From: Sphingomonas sanguinis
GTDB lineage: Bacteria > Pseudomonadota > Alphaproteobacteria > Sphingomonadales > Sphingomonadaceae
Assembly: GCF_001476905.1 (NCBI RefSeq)
Contig: NZ_LDTE01000026.1
Coordinates: 1 to 48,031, forward strand
Length of the DNA: 48,031 bases
Reading direction: 5' to 3'
The position numbers were made by a program, and so were the translations under genes. The notes below the pieces were generated by a model. The model saw nothing but the letters and a program-made list of their open reading frames with translations. It was not told the DNA's origin and ran no database searches. Below, one piece after another: positions 16,189-23,494 of the stretch; the first letter of the stretch is position 1; every line of letters starts with the position of its first letter.

Positions 16189-17826
16189 ATGTCAGCCATT
16201 TCATCTTTCCTTGCGCCCGACGCACCGCCGCCCAGCCGGACGGCATCGGCCCGAACGCGCCCCGATGGCGGCACGGTGACCGGCCAACCCACGAGTTTCG
16301 CTGACTTTTTGAACGCCAAGTCGAATGCGGCCATCCCGGCCGACGACAAGGCCGTCCATATCGTCGGCCGGGCGCTGGCCGATGGCGACGCGGATCGGGA
16401 CGACACGCCGGCAACCGCCGACGGCGAAGCGGCAGCGCAACCCGGCAACGTCTTGCCGACCCCAACCTTGCCCCTGCCCTTGCCGGTCACGCCCGATCCA
16501 ACCACGCCTGTGGCGGCGGCGGACAGCCCGGTAACGGTGACGGTCGCCAGCGCCACCGTCGCGGTCACGACGACCCGCGCCGCGCCGTCGCTCGCGCCGC
16601 AGCCTGTCTCTGCTTCACCGTCGCCGGGCGACGCGACAGGTTTGCCGTCGCCCGACATGGCCCTGCCGTTGGTCGACGCCCAGCCGCCCCGTCCGGCCAC
16701 GAACCTGATTGATGCAGCTTCTAGCTTGGTCGAATCCATGCCAGCACGTCCGGCCGTCAGCCCCATCAACGCGCTACCCGTGCCGCCGTCGGTGGTCGTC
16801 CCGCTCGACGCCAGCACCACGGCCAGCCCCGCGATCGACCCGACGATTCTGCAAACACTGCGCCAGACGACGGCGTTGCCGACCACCGCCGCCGCCCTCG
16901 CGACGACGCCTGCGTTCCGGCTGGTCGCGATGCCGATGGCGGCACCAACCGAGCCGACAGCGACGACGCCTAGCCTGCCGAGCGGTCCGCTGACCGTGAC
17001 CCAGCCTGCCCAGGCCAGCGCGACCATCGGTTTGCTGGCGGCGGTGATGCCCCAGACCGTGCCACCCGCCACACTGTCCGCACCGGACCGCGCCGCCGCG
17101 CCGCTCGACAGCCAGACCGTCACGGCAACCACCCCGCCGCTCGCCATGACGCCCCTGCCCAGCGGTCCGCTGACCGTGACCCAGCCGGGCCAGGCGTCGG
17201 CCATGGTCGGGATGCTGGCGGGGGCGCTGCGCGACCGGTCGACGACAAAGGGGCGCGACGAGGACCCGATCGACGGCCTCACGACCGCTACGACGAGCAC
17301 CTTCAATCCCACCGCGCTGGCGACCGGCGAGATGGCGCGTCCCGTGACCGCCACCGGCGCGGCCGATCAAAAGCCGCTCGACATGACGCAGGCGCATTGG
17401 CCGCAGGGCATGATCGAACGCATCGACCGGATGCGCGAGGATGCCGCCACCGCCGATACGCGGATTCAGCTGTCACCCGATGCGCTGGGCGGGATCGCGG
17501 TCGCGATTCGCCATGACGCGGGCGGCACGCATCTGCACTTCACCGCCGAGCAGGCGCAGACCGCCACGATGCTGGCCGATGCCCATGCGACACTGGCCCG
17601 GCTGGCCGAGGACAAGGGGATGCGACTCGGCGACACGGCCGTCGCGACGGGCGGCATGGCGGGGTCCGATATGGGCCAGTCGATGCGCGACCAGCGCGCG
17701 CCCGCCCAGCCCGTGCCCGTGATGCCGACCCGGCCGCGCAGCCCGGATACCAGTCTTTCCGACGAGGCGGAGGCCGGATCGTCCGCCACCGCCTCTCCCA
17801 CCACCCCATCCACCCGAATCGCCTGA
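16189..17826 (+). CDS. fliK: FliK, hook-length control protein
   Basis: FliK is the exported molecular ruler that measures hook length and triggers the FlhB specificity switch. The product has 545 residues. Residues 1-390 are Pro/Ala/Thr-rich and disordered, as expected for the ruler. A C-terminal domain at about 400-495 has the family pattern: IQLSPDALGGIAVAIRHDAG, then LHFTAEQAQTATMLADAHA and LAEDKGMRLGDTAV. The ruler holds a duplicated segment 60 residues apart (from about 265 and 325, LPSGPLTVTQP). The ATG lacks a good ribosome-binding site, so the exact start is unsure. Confidence 0.88.
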   Translation: MSAISSFLAPDAPPPSRTASARTRPDGGTVTGQPTSFADFLNAKSNAAIPADDKAVHIVGRALADGDADRDDTPATADGEAAAQPGNVLPTPTLPLPLPVTPDPTTPVAAADSPVTVTVASATVAVTTTRAAPSLAPQPVSASPSPGDATGLPSPDMALPLVDAQPPRPATNLIDAASSLVESMPARPAVSPINALPVPPSVVVPLDASTTASPAIDPTILQTLRQTTALPTTAAALATTPAFRLVAMPMAAPTEPTATTPSLPSGPLTVTQPAQASATIGLLAAVMPQTVPPATLSAPDRAAAPLDSQTVTATTPPLAMTPLPSGPLTVTQPGQASAMVGMLAGALRDRSTTKGRDEDPIDGLTTATTSTFNPTALATGEMARPVTATGAADQKPLDMTQAHWPQGMIERIDRMREDAATADTRIQLSPDALGGIAVAIRHDAGGTHLHFTAEQAQTATMLADAHATLARLAEDKGMRLGDTAVATGGMAGSDMGQSMRDQRAPAQPVPVMPTRPRSPDTSLSDEAEAGSSATASPTTPSTRIA

Positions 17827-17837
17827 GGAACTGAGCA

Positions 17838-18545
17838 ATGAGCGACGCGAAAGACACATCCGCCGAGGACGCGCCCAAGAAGAAGAAGGGCAAACTCGGC
17901 AAGATCATCATCATGGTCGTCGGCGTGCTCGTCCTGCTGGGCGGCGGTGTCGGCGCGGGCCTCTATGCCGCCAGCTCCGGGCTGATCGGCGGCCATGGCG
18001 GCTCCGAGAAGGACAAGGCCGCCAAGGAGGAAGCCGAGGCCGATGCCAGCCATCCGGGGCCCAAGCTGGTTCCCAAGTCCGAGCAGAAGCGTGCCGGGGC
18101 CGAGGGTGAGGGCGGCGAAGGCGGTCATGGCGGCGGCGAAGGTGGCGGCCATGGCGAAGGCGGCGAAGGCGGCGACAAGCACGAGAATGTCGGCATGAAG
18201 ACGCCGGTCGGCGACGGCGGCGAGCGTTATGCCTCCAATTATTACCAGCTGCCCAAGGACTTCACCTCGAACCTGCGCGATTCGGTGCATATCGTCCAGG
18301 TCGGCCTCGCCGTCTCGACCCCGTATGACGATACGGTCATCAACAATCTGAAGACCAACGACCTGGCGGTCCGCTCGGCGATCCTGATGACCCTGGGCGA
18401 TGCCAGCGAGGACATGGTGACCTCGGGCGATGGCAAGCGCCAGCTGCAACGCCGCCTGGTGGACTCGATCAACGAGATTCTTCGCCAAAAGGAGGGATTC
18501 GGCGGCATCGCTAACGTCTACTTTACCAATTTCGTTGTTCAGTGA
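17838..18545 (+). CDS. fliL: FliL, stator-associated basal body protein
   Basis: FliL surrounds the MotAB stator and stabilises it. The 235-residue product is longer than the usual 150-180. It has a Lys-rich cytoplasmic N terminus (residues 14-22), one membrane helix (about 22-45), a Lys/Glu linker, then an unusual Gly/Glu/His-rich stretch (about 87-115). The conserved periplasmic domain runs from about 130 on: YYQLPKDFTSNLRDS, then VGLAVSTPYDDTVI and INEILRQKEGFGGIANVYFTNFVVQ. The gene lies 11 bp after fliK and 3 bp before fliM. Confidence 0.9.
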   Translation: MSDAKDTSAEDAPKKKKGKLGKIIIMVVGVLVLLGGGVGAGLYAASSGLIGGHGGSEKDKAAKEEAEADASHPGPKLVPKSEQKRAGAEGEGGEGGHGGGEGGGHGEGGEGGDKHENVGMKTPVGDGGERYASNYYQLPKDFTSNLRDSVHIVQVGLAVSTPYDDTVINNLKTNDLAVRSAILMTLGDASEDMVTSGDGKRQLQRRLVDSINEILRQKEGFGGIANVYFTNFVVQ

Positions 18546-18548
18546 GGC

Positions 18549-19529
18549 ATGGTTAACGCCGCCCCTCAGGTTGAACGACGCGAACGCGCCCGTGATCAGT
18601 ATGTCGCTGATCACGGCGTGCTGGGTTCGCACAAGATCAATCCGTTCGGCGACCTTCACACGATGCAGCATCTGTCCGCGCGCCTGGCGCGGACGTTGCG
18701 CGGATTGTTCGAATCGCTCCTGCGCGAGGAACTGCGCTGCTGGGCCGAGCCGCTGGTCGTCCAGCGCTTTTCCGATTACCGGGCCGAGCGTGGCGACGGC
18801 CTGAGCGCTTGGCTGCCCATGGTCATGACGTCGATGAACGGCATGACCAACGATGCCCAGGCCCTGATCGTCATCGAGGGCGGTTTCGGCCTGTCCCTGA
18901 TCGACCTGTTCTTCGGCGGCACCGGCGCGGTGCCCGATCCGCTGCCGCCCGAATTCTCGCCCGCGGCCGAGGCGATGGTAACCCAGCTGGGCGACATGAT
19001 GGCGACGCCGATGCGCAACGCCTGGGAATCGCTCGCCCGGCTCGACTTCCGCGCCGGTCGCCCCGAATCCTCGCCCGCCCTGCTGTCGGGGATCGAGGCC
19101 GAGGACGCGATGATCGTCACCCGTTTCGGCATCGCGCGGCAGGACCGCCGCCCCTCGATGCTCGACATCCTCTATCCGGTCAGCGCGCTGAAGCCGCATG
19201 GCTCCGCCCTGACCGGCAAGGTCGTCGACAAGCAGGGCGAGGCGCATCCCACCTGGCGCGGCGACCTGACCCGTGCGGTCATGACCGTGCGCTTCCCGGT
19301 CCGCTCGGTCCTGGCCGAACCCGTCGTGCCGCTCAGCCGCCTGATGGAGCTGAAGACCGGCGACGTGATCCCGATCAGTTTCGGCCCGGAAGTGCCGGTG
19401 ATGGTCGGTGGCGACCTGCTCGGCACGGGCACCGTCGGCACCTCCAACGGCCGCGCCGCGGTCCAGCTTACCTCGCTTGCCCGCCCGCCCGAGGCGATCG
19501 CGCAATCCTATGAAGGACATCACGAATGA
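18549..19529 (+). CDS. fliM: FliM, C-ring switch protein lacking the usual CheY-binding peptide
   Basis: FliM forms the wall of the C ring between FliG and FliN. The 326-residue product has the middle domain (MQHLSARLARTLRGLFESLL, with FGGTG at about 118 contacting FliG) and the C-terminal SpoA domain (LMELKTGDVIPISFG). The N terminus (MVNAAPQVERRERARDQ) does not contain the conserved EIDALL-type peptide that binds phospho-CheY. It cannot be extended, because the fliL stop is in the same frame 6 bp upstream. Recognisable HKINPFGDLHTMQ sits around residue 28. Its last 4 bp overlap fliN. Confidence 0.93.
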   Translation: MVNAAPQVERRERARDQYVADHGVLGSHKINPFGDLHTMQHLSARLARTLRGLFESLLREELRCWAEPLVVQRFSDYRAERGDGLSAWLPMVMTSMNGMTNDAQALIVIEGGFGLSLIDLFFGGTGAVPDPLPPEFSPAAEAMVTQLGDMMATPMRNAWESLARLDFRAGRPESSPALLSGIEAEDAMIVTRFGIARQDRRPSMLDILYPVSALKPHGSALTGKVVDKQGEAHPTWRGDLTRAVMTVRFPVRSVLAEPVVPLSRLMELKTGDVIPISFGPEVPVMVGGDLLGTGTVGTSNGRAAVQLTSLARPPEAIAQSYEGHHE

Positions 19530-19816
19530 ACGACATGGCCGGGGGTTTCCCCGTCGACACATCGGTCGCGGCCAATTTCCGGCTGCTTCAGGATGTCGAC
19601 GTCAAGCTGACCGTGGAGATCGGCTCGACCCAGCTGTCGCTGCGCGAGTTGCTGGCGCTGTCCGAATCGAGCGTCATCGAGCTGGACCGCCAGGCCAATG
19701 AGCTGCTCGACGTGCTGGTCAACGGCACGCTGATCGGCCGCGGCGAGGTGGTGACGGTCGGCGACCGCTTCGGCGTGCGCATGACCGAGCTGGTCAACCC
19801 CGACAAGCGCGGCTGA
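19526..19816 (+). CDS. fliN: FliN, C-ring switch protein
   Basis: FliN builds the base of the C ring with FliM and binds FliH for export. The product has 96 residues, essentially only the SpoA domain: LLQDVDVKLTVEIGSTQLSL, then LLALSESSVIELDRQANELLD, VLVNGTLIGRGEVVTVGDR and GVRMTELV. This is shorter than the E. coli protein (137) because the variable N-terminal tail is small. The ATG overlaps the fliM stop (ATGA). Confidence 0.96.
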   Translation: MNDMAGGFPVDTSVAANFRLLQDVDVKLTVEIGSTQLSLRELLALSESSVIELDRQANELLDVLVNGTLIGRGEVVTVGDRFGVRMTELVNPDKRG

Positions 19817-19824
19817 TCCATCCC

Positions 19825-20178
19825 ATGCTCTGGTCCTATATCCTGAAACTGGTCGTCCTGCTGCCGCTGATCTGCGGCCTGATGATCGGGTGCCTGTACC
19901 TCTGGCGGCGGCTGGAAAGCCGGATGCCGGGGCGGCCCGCGACGCGGCTGATCCAGGTCCGCGAGACGATGATGATCTCACCCGGCCTGCGCCTGGCGGT
20001 CATCGAGTTCGAGGGGCGCAACCTGCTCGTCTCGGTCGGGCGCGGCGGTGTCCAGCTGGTCGACAAGGTCGAGGGCAAGGGCCCCGCGACGCCGGTCACG
20101 CCGACGCCGATGGAGCCAATGACCGCGCGCGGCCGTGACTTCGTGTCGCGCTTCGCACCCAAGAAGTTCGACCAGTGA
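19825..20178 (+). CDS. fliO: FliO, flagellar export gate assembly protein
   Basis: FliO is a small membrane protein that helps assemble the FliP pore ring. The product has 117 residues with one membrane helix near the N terminus (LWSYILKLVVLLPLICGLMIG, about residues 2-22). A cytoplasmic beta-rich domain contains IQVRETMMISPGLRLAVIEF and RNLLVSVGRGGVQLVDKV, the typical FliO core. It is positioned between fliN and fliP as in most flagellar operons, and the stop overlaps the GTG start of fliP. Confidence 0.88.
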   Translation: MLWSYILKLVVLLPLICGLMIGCLYLWRRLESRMPGRPATRLIQVRETMMISPGLRLAVIEFEGRNLLVSVGRGGVQLVDKVEGKGPATPVTPTPMEPMTARGRDFVSRFAPKKFDQ

Positions 20179-21071
20179 GCATTTCCGTCACCCGCCGGGG
20201 CACCGGCCCCGCGCTGATCCGCACGCGCCAGGACGCACGCCCTTCGCGCAGTCTGAAGCCGCTGTGGATACTCCTCGCCCTGCTGCTGGCCTTCGTCATC
20301 GCGATGCCCGCCTTTGCCCAGGCGACGCCCGCCGCCGCCGCACCGGTCGCGACCCCGGCCGCCGCTCCGGCTCCCGGAGTAGGCGACGCGGTCGATCGCG
20401 CGATCGGCCAGCTGGGCGGCGGCGCCAATGGCGGTTCGGGATCGCTGAGCCTGTCGCTCCAGGTCCTGATCATCATGGGCCTGCTGACGATCCTGCCGGG
20501 CATCATCCTGATGATGACCAGCTTTACCCGGATCGTCATCGTGCTCGCCATCCTGCGCCAGGCGCTGGGCCTGCAACAGACCCCGCCCAATCAGGTGCTG
20601 ATCGGCCTGTCGGTCTTCCTGTCGCTGTTCATCATGGCGCCGACCATCAACCAGATGAACACGCAAGCCATCCAGCCCTATGCCGAGGGCAAGCTGCCCG
20701 GCACCGAGATGATCAAGGCCGCCGGCGCGCCGCTCCACGCCTTCATGGCCAAGCAGACCCGGATCAAGGACGTGACGATGTTCGCCGAAATGGCGAAGTC
20801 GGGCCCCTATGCCAGCCCCAACGACATCCCCTATTCGGTGCTGCTCCCCGCCTTCGTCACCTCGGAGCTGAAGACCGCGTTCCAGATCGGCTTCCTGATC
20901 TTCCTGCCCTTCATCGTCATCGACCTGGTGGTCGCCACCGTCCTGATGGCGCTGGGCATGATGATGCTCTCGCCCTCGATCATCTCGCTGCCGTTCAAGC
21001 TGCTGCTGTTCGTGCTGGTCGACGGATGGGCGCTGACCATGGGCAGTTTGGCCAACAGTTTCGCGACTTAA
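20175..21071 (+). CDS. fliP: FliP, flagellar export gate protein
   Basis: FliP forms the pentameric core of the export channel with FliQ and FliR. At 298 residues it is longer than the E. coli protein (245) because of a Pro/Ala-rich extension after the signal peptide. A cleavable leader (LLALLLAFVIAMPAFAQA) ends near residue 50. The family signatures are clear: TILPGIILMMTSFTRIVIVL, then LRQALGLQQTPPNQVLIGL, and later IPYSVLLPAFVTSELKTAFQ. It starts with GTG overlapping the fliO stop. It is followed by a 151-bp gap holding a repeat hairpin, which separates it from fliQ. Confidence 0.96.
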   Translation: MSISVTRRGTGPALIRTRQDARPSRSLKPLWILLALLLAFVIAMPAFAQATPAAAAPVATPAAAPAPGVGDAVDRAIGQLGGGANGGSGSLSLSLQVLIIMGLLTILPGIILMMTSFTRIVIVLAILRQALGLQQTPPNQVLIGLSVFLSLFIMAPTINQMNTQAIQPYAEGKLPGTEMIKAAGAPLHAFMAKQTRIKDVTMFAEMAKSGPYASPNDIPYSVLLPAFVTSELKTAFQIGFLIFLPFIVIDLVVATVLMALGMMMLSPSIISLPFKLLLFVLVDGWALTMGSLANSFAT

Positions 21072-21084
21072 GGAACGCTCGCTG

Positions 21085-21107
21085 TTCCTCCCCTGCAAGG
21101 GGAGGAA
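21085..21107. repeat. Solo GGGGAGGAA hairpin unit in the fliP-fliQ gap
   Basis: TTCCTCCCCT, loop GCA, AGGGGAGGAA: a perfect 10-bp stem. The same unit forms the ends of the larger repeat elements at 27152-27271 and 39731-39864. It splits an otherwise continuous flagellar gene run and might act as an attenuator. Downstream, TTAACC at 21138 followed by CAAC at 21149 is a poor match to a CtrA box (TTAA, N7, TTAA). Confidence 0.75.
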
Positions 21108-21222
21108 TGGTTGGAATGGCCCGATGGAAGCCCTTCGTTAACCAATCTCAACCATAATCCGTGCCAGCCCGAAGCGATGCCAAGGGTCATGCAAACACCC
21201 CCTATGGGATGAAGACCGCATC

Positions 21223-21492
21223 ATGGACGCCGAATATTTCCTGACGCTGGCCAACCAGACCATGTGGGTGCTGGCGCTCGCCGCCGCGCCGATCCTGTTG
21301 CCGGTGCTGGTGTCGGGCTTGGTCATCGGCATGGTGCAGGCCGCGACCTCGATCAACGAGCAGACCCTGTCCTTCGTGCCCAAGCTGATCGTCGTCGCCG
21401 TCTCGATCCTGATCTTCGGCAGCCTGATCATGGGCCTGCTGAGCGACTTTACCGTCAGCATGTTCGAGCGCATCCCGGACCTGGTCAAGTAA
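21223..21492 (+). CDS. fliQ: FliQ, flagellar export gate protein
   Basis: FliQ is a small two-helix membrane protein of the export channel that winds around the FliP/FliR core. The 89-residue product starts MDAEYFLTLANQTMWVLALA. It shows the family features AAPILLPVLVSGLVIGMVQAATS and INEQTLSFVPKLIVV, followed by the second helix. The length is exactly that of the family. It is preceded by a 151-bp gap after fliP with a repeat hairpin, so an internal promoter may exist; none was clearly recognised. fliR starts 4 bp after its stop. Confidence 0.96.
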   Translation: MDAEYFLTLANQTMWVLALAAAPILLPVLVSGLVIGMVQAATSINEQTLSFVPKLIVVAVSILIFGSLIMGLLSDFTVSMFERIPDLVK

Positions 21493-21496
21493 TCGC

Positions 21497-22270
21497 ATGC
21501 TGGGCTTCGGCCTCTCGATCGAGCCACAGGCCTGGGCGATCCTGTTCATCATGATCCGGGTCGGGGCGGCGTTCATCACCGCGCCCGTGTTCGGCGCGGT
21601 GTCGATCCCCCTGCCCGTGCGCATCAGCCTGGCCGGGGCCATCGCCTTTCTGGTCAACATGGCGCACCCCGTCGTGCCGCCGCCCGTGATCTTCGCGGTC
21701 CCCACCATCATGGCCGTCGTCGCCGAGGCGATCGTGGGCCTGGCGCTCGGCCTGATCCTGCAGGTCGCCTTCACCGCGCCCCTGGTCGCCAGCGAGCTGA
21801 TCGGCGGGTCGATGGGCATCAACTTCGCCGCCACGATCGATCCGCTCAACGGCCGGTCGACCCAGGCGCTGGGCCAGTTCTTCACGGTGATGCTGACCCT
21901 GTTGTTCCTGTCGGTCGACGGGCACCTCGTCTTGGTCGACACGATCGTCAAAAGCTACACCGCACTCCCGCCCGGCCAGGCCTGGATGGGTCCGGCGCAG
22001 TTTCGGGCGATCGCGCTGTTCGGCTCCTATGCGTTTCTGGCGGGGCTGTTACTGGCACTGCCGGTCGGGTTCCTGCTCCTGTGCCTGAACCTCGTCATGG
22101 GGATGATGAGCCGCGCGGCCCCCTCGCTCAACCTGTTCTCGGTCGGCCTGCCCGCCTCGCTGACCATCGGCGTCATTGCCATCGCCATCGCCTTTCCCGC
22201 CATGGGTGACTATATGCTGGTCATCATCCGCGAGGGCCTTGCCGCCACCGAAACGCTGGTGCTCGGCTGA
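21497..22270 (+). CDS. fliR: FliR, flagellar export gate protein
   Basis: FliR is the single-copy subunit of the FliPQR export gate. The 257-residue product is polytopic, about six membrane segments, with LFIMIRVGAAFITAPVFGAV near the N terminus. LVASELIGGSMGINFAATID and RSTQALGQFFTVMLTLLFLS are in the middle, and MGMMSRAAPSLNLFSVGLPA near the end; these are recognisable FliR blocks. Its stop shares one base with the flhB ATG (TGATG), so translation is coupled. Confidence 0.95.
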   Translation: MLGFGLSIEPQAWAILFIMIRVGAAFITAPVFGAVSIPLPVRISLAGAIAFLVNMAHPVVPPPVIFAVPTIMAVVAEAIVGLALGLILQVAFTAPLVASELIGGSMGINFAATIDPLNGRSTQALGQFFTVMLTLLFLSVDGHLVLVDTIVKSYTALPPGQAWMGPAQFRAIALFGSYAFLAGLLLALPVGFLLLCLNLVMGMMSRAAPSLNLFSVGLPASLTIGVIAIAIAFPAMGDYMLVIIREGLAATETLVLG

Positions 22271-23394
22271 TGTCGGAGGGCGGCGAAAAGACAGAAGCCC
22301 CAACCCAAAAGCGCCGCCAAAAGGCGCGCGAGGATGGGCAGATCCTGCGCAGCAAGGACCTTGCGGCGGCGCTGGTGATGATGGCGGGTATCGCCTGGCT
22401 GATGTTCGCAGGGCCGACGCTGATCGGCGCGTGCAAGGCGGTGATGGCGACGAGTTTTCAGTTCACCCATGCCGATGTCGAGGATTTCGAGCCCTTCCGC
22501 CCGCTGGTCGAGGCGGGGTGGAAGATCCTGCCCTCGATGGCATCGCTGTTCGCGGTCACCGTCGTCGCGACCATCGCGTCGCAGGCGGGCCTCGGCTCGC
22601 TGCAATTCAATCCCAAGGCGATCGCGCCCAAACCGTCCAAGCTGAACCCCGCCTCGGGCCTGAAGCGCATCTTCGGGCCGCAGGGGTGGACCGAACTCGG
22701 CAAGTCGCTGGTGAAGGTCGTGCTGCTCGGCGCGATCGGCGCGTATATGCTGTGGCGCACCACGCGTCCGACGCTGGGCCTGGCGCAGAGCGACATCAAC
22801 GGCGCGATCGGCGAGCTGGGCGGCACCTTCATCACCATCCTGCTGGTGATGGGGTTCGGCCTGATCCTGATCGCCGGGTTCGACGTGCCGATCCAGATCT
22901 TCCAGCTGTTCTCCAAGCTGAAAATGACCAAGCAGGAGATCAAGGACGAGCATAAGGAAGCCGAAGGCAGTCCCGAGGCCAAGGGGCATATCCGCGCCAA
23001 GCAGCGCGAGATGTCGCAGCGCGCGGTGCGCGCGGCGGTCAAGGAAGCGCATGTCATCCTGACCAACCCGACCCATTTCGCCGTCGCGCTGCGCTACGAG
23101 CGCGGCCAGGACGAGGTGCCGGTGGTGGTGGCCAAGGGACGCGGGGCGACCGCGCTGGCCATTCGCGAACTCGCCGCCGAGCTGGATACGCCGGTGCTCG
23201 AATATCCGCAGCTGGCCCGTGCGGTCTATTATACCAGCCGCGAGGGCCAGGAAGTTCGCCCCGACCTGTATCAGGCGATCGCGGTCGTCCTCGCCTTCGT
23301 CTTCGGCCTCAACGCCGGGGCGGGCGGCACGTCGCAGCCGCCGGTCGAGGTGCCGGTCGGCGCCCGCTTCGACGAAAACGGCGTCGCCCAGTGA
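22270..23394 (+). CDS. flhB: FlhB, export-gate substrate-specificity switch
   Basis: FlhB switches export from rod/hook to filament substrates by self-cleavage. The product has 374 residues. The N-terminal KTEAPTQKRRQKAREDGQI is typical of FlhB, followed by four membrane segments. A charged linker includes KMTKQEIKDEHKEAEGSPE, and the autocleavage motif NPTH lies at about 266-269 within VILTNPTHFAVALRY. The tail after residue 355 is short and Gly/Pro-rich. The start overlaps fliR by 1 bp. It is the last gene before the separately promoted fliD-fliS pair. Confidence 0.97.
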   Translation: MSEGGEKTEAPTQKRRQKAREDGQILRSKDLAAALVMMAGIAWLMFAGPTLIGACKAVMATSFQFTHADVEDFEPFRPLVEAGWKILPSMASLFAVTVVATIASQAGLGSLQFNPKAIAPKPSKLNPASGLKRIFGPQGWTELGKSLVKVVLLGAIGAYMLWRTTRPTLGLAQSDINGAIGELGGTFITILLVMGFGLILIAGFDVPIQIFQLFSKLKMTKQEIKDEHKEAEGSPEAKGHIRAKQREMSQRAVRAAVKEAHVILTNPTHFAVALRYERGQDEVPVVVAKGRGATALAIRELAAELDTPVLEYPQLARAVYYTSREGQEVRPDLYQAIAVVLAFVFGLNAGAGGTSQPPVEVPVGARFDENGVAQ

Positions 23395-23437
23395 CGGGTT
23401 CGCTCACCCTGAAACTATTCGGTTCGTCGCATCCCGC

Positions 23438-23464
23438 TAAATCTTCGCGGCGGCGGGCCGTTAA
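23438..23464 (+). promoter_or_regulatory. Sigma-28 promoter for fliD-fliS
   Basis: TAAATCTT (23438-23445), 11-bp spacer, GCCGTTAA (23457-23464). This is the best -10 match of the four sigma-28 sites in the window (seven of eight bases against GCCGATAA). The predicted start lies about 24 nt before the fliD ATG, with GGAG at 23483-23486. Confidence 0.82.
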
Positions 23465-23494
23465 CGATGGTGAACCCGTGTCGGAGCCCCGTCG

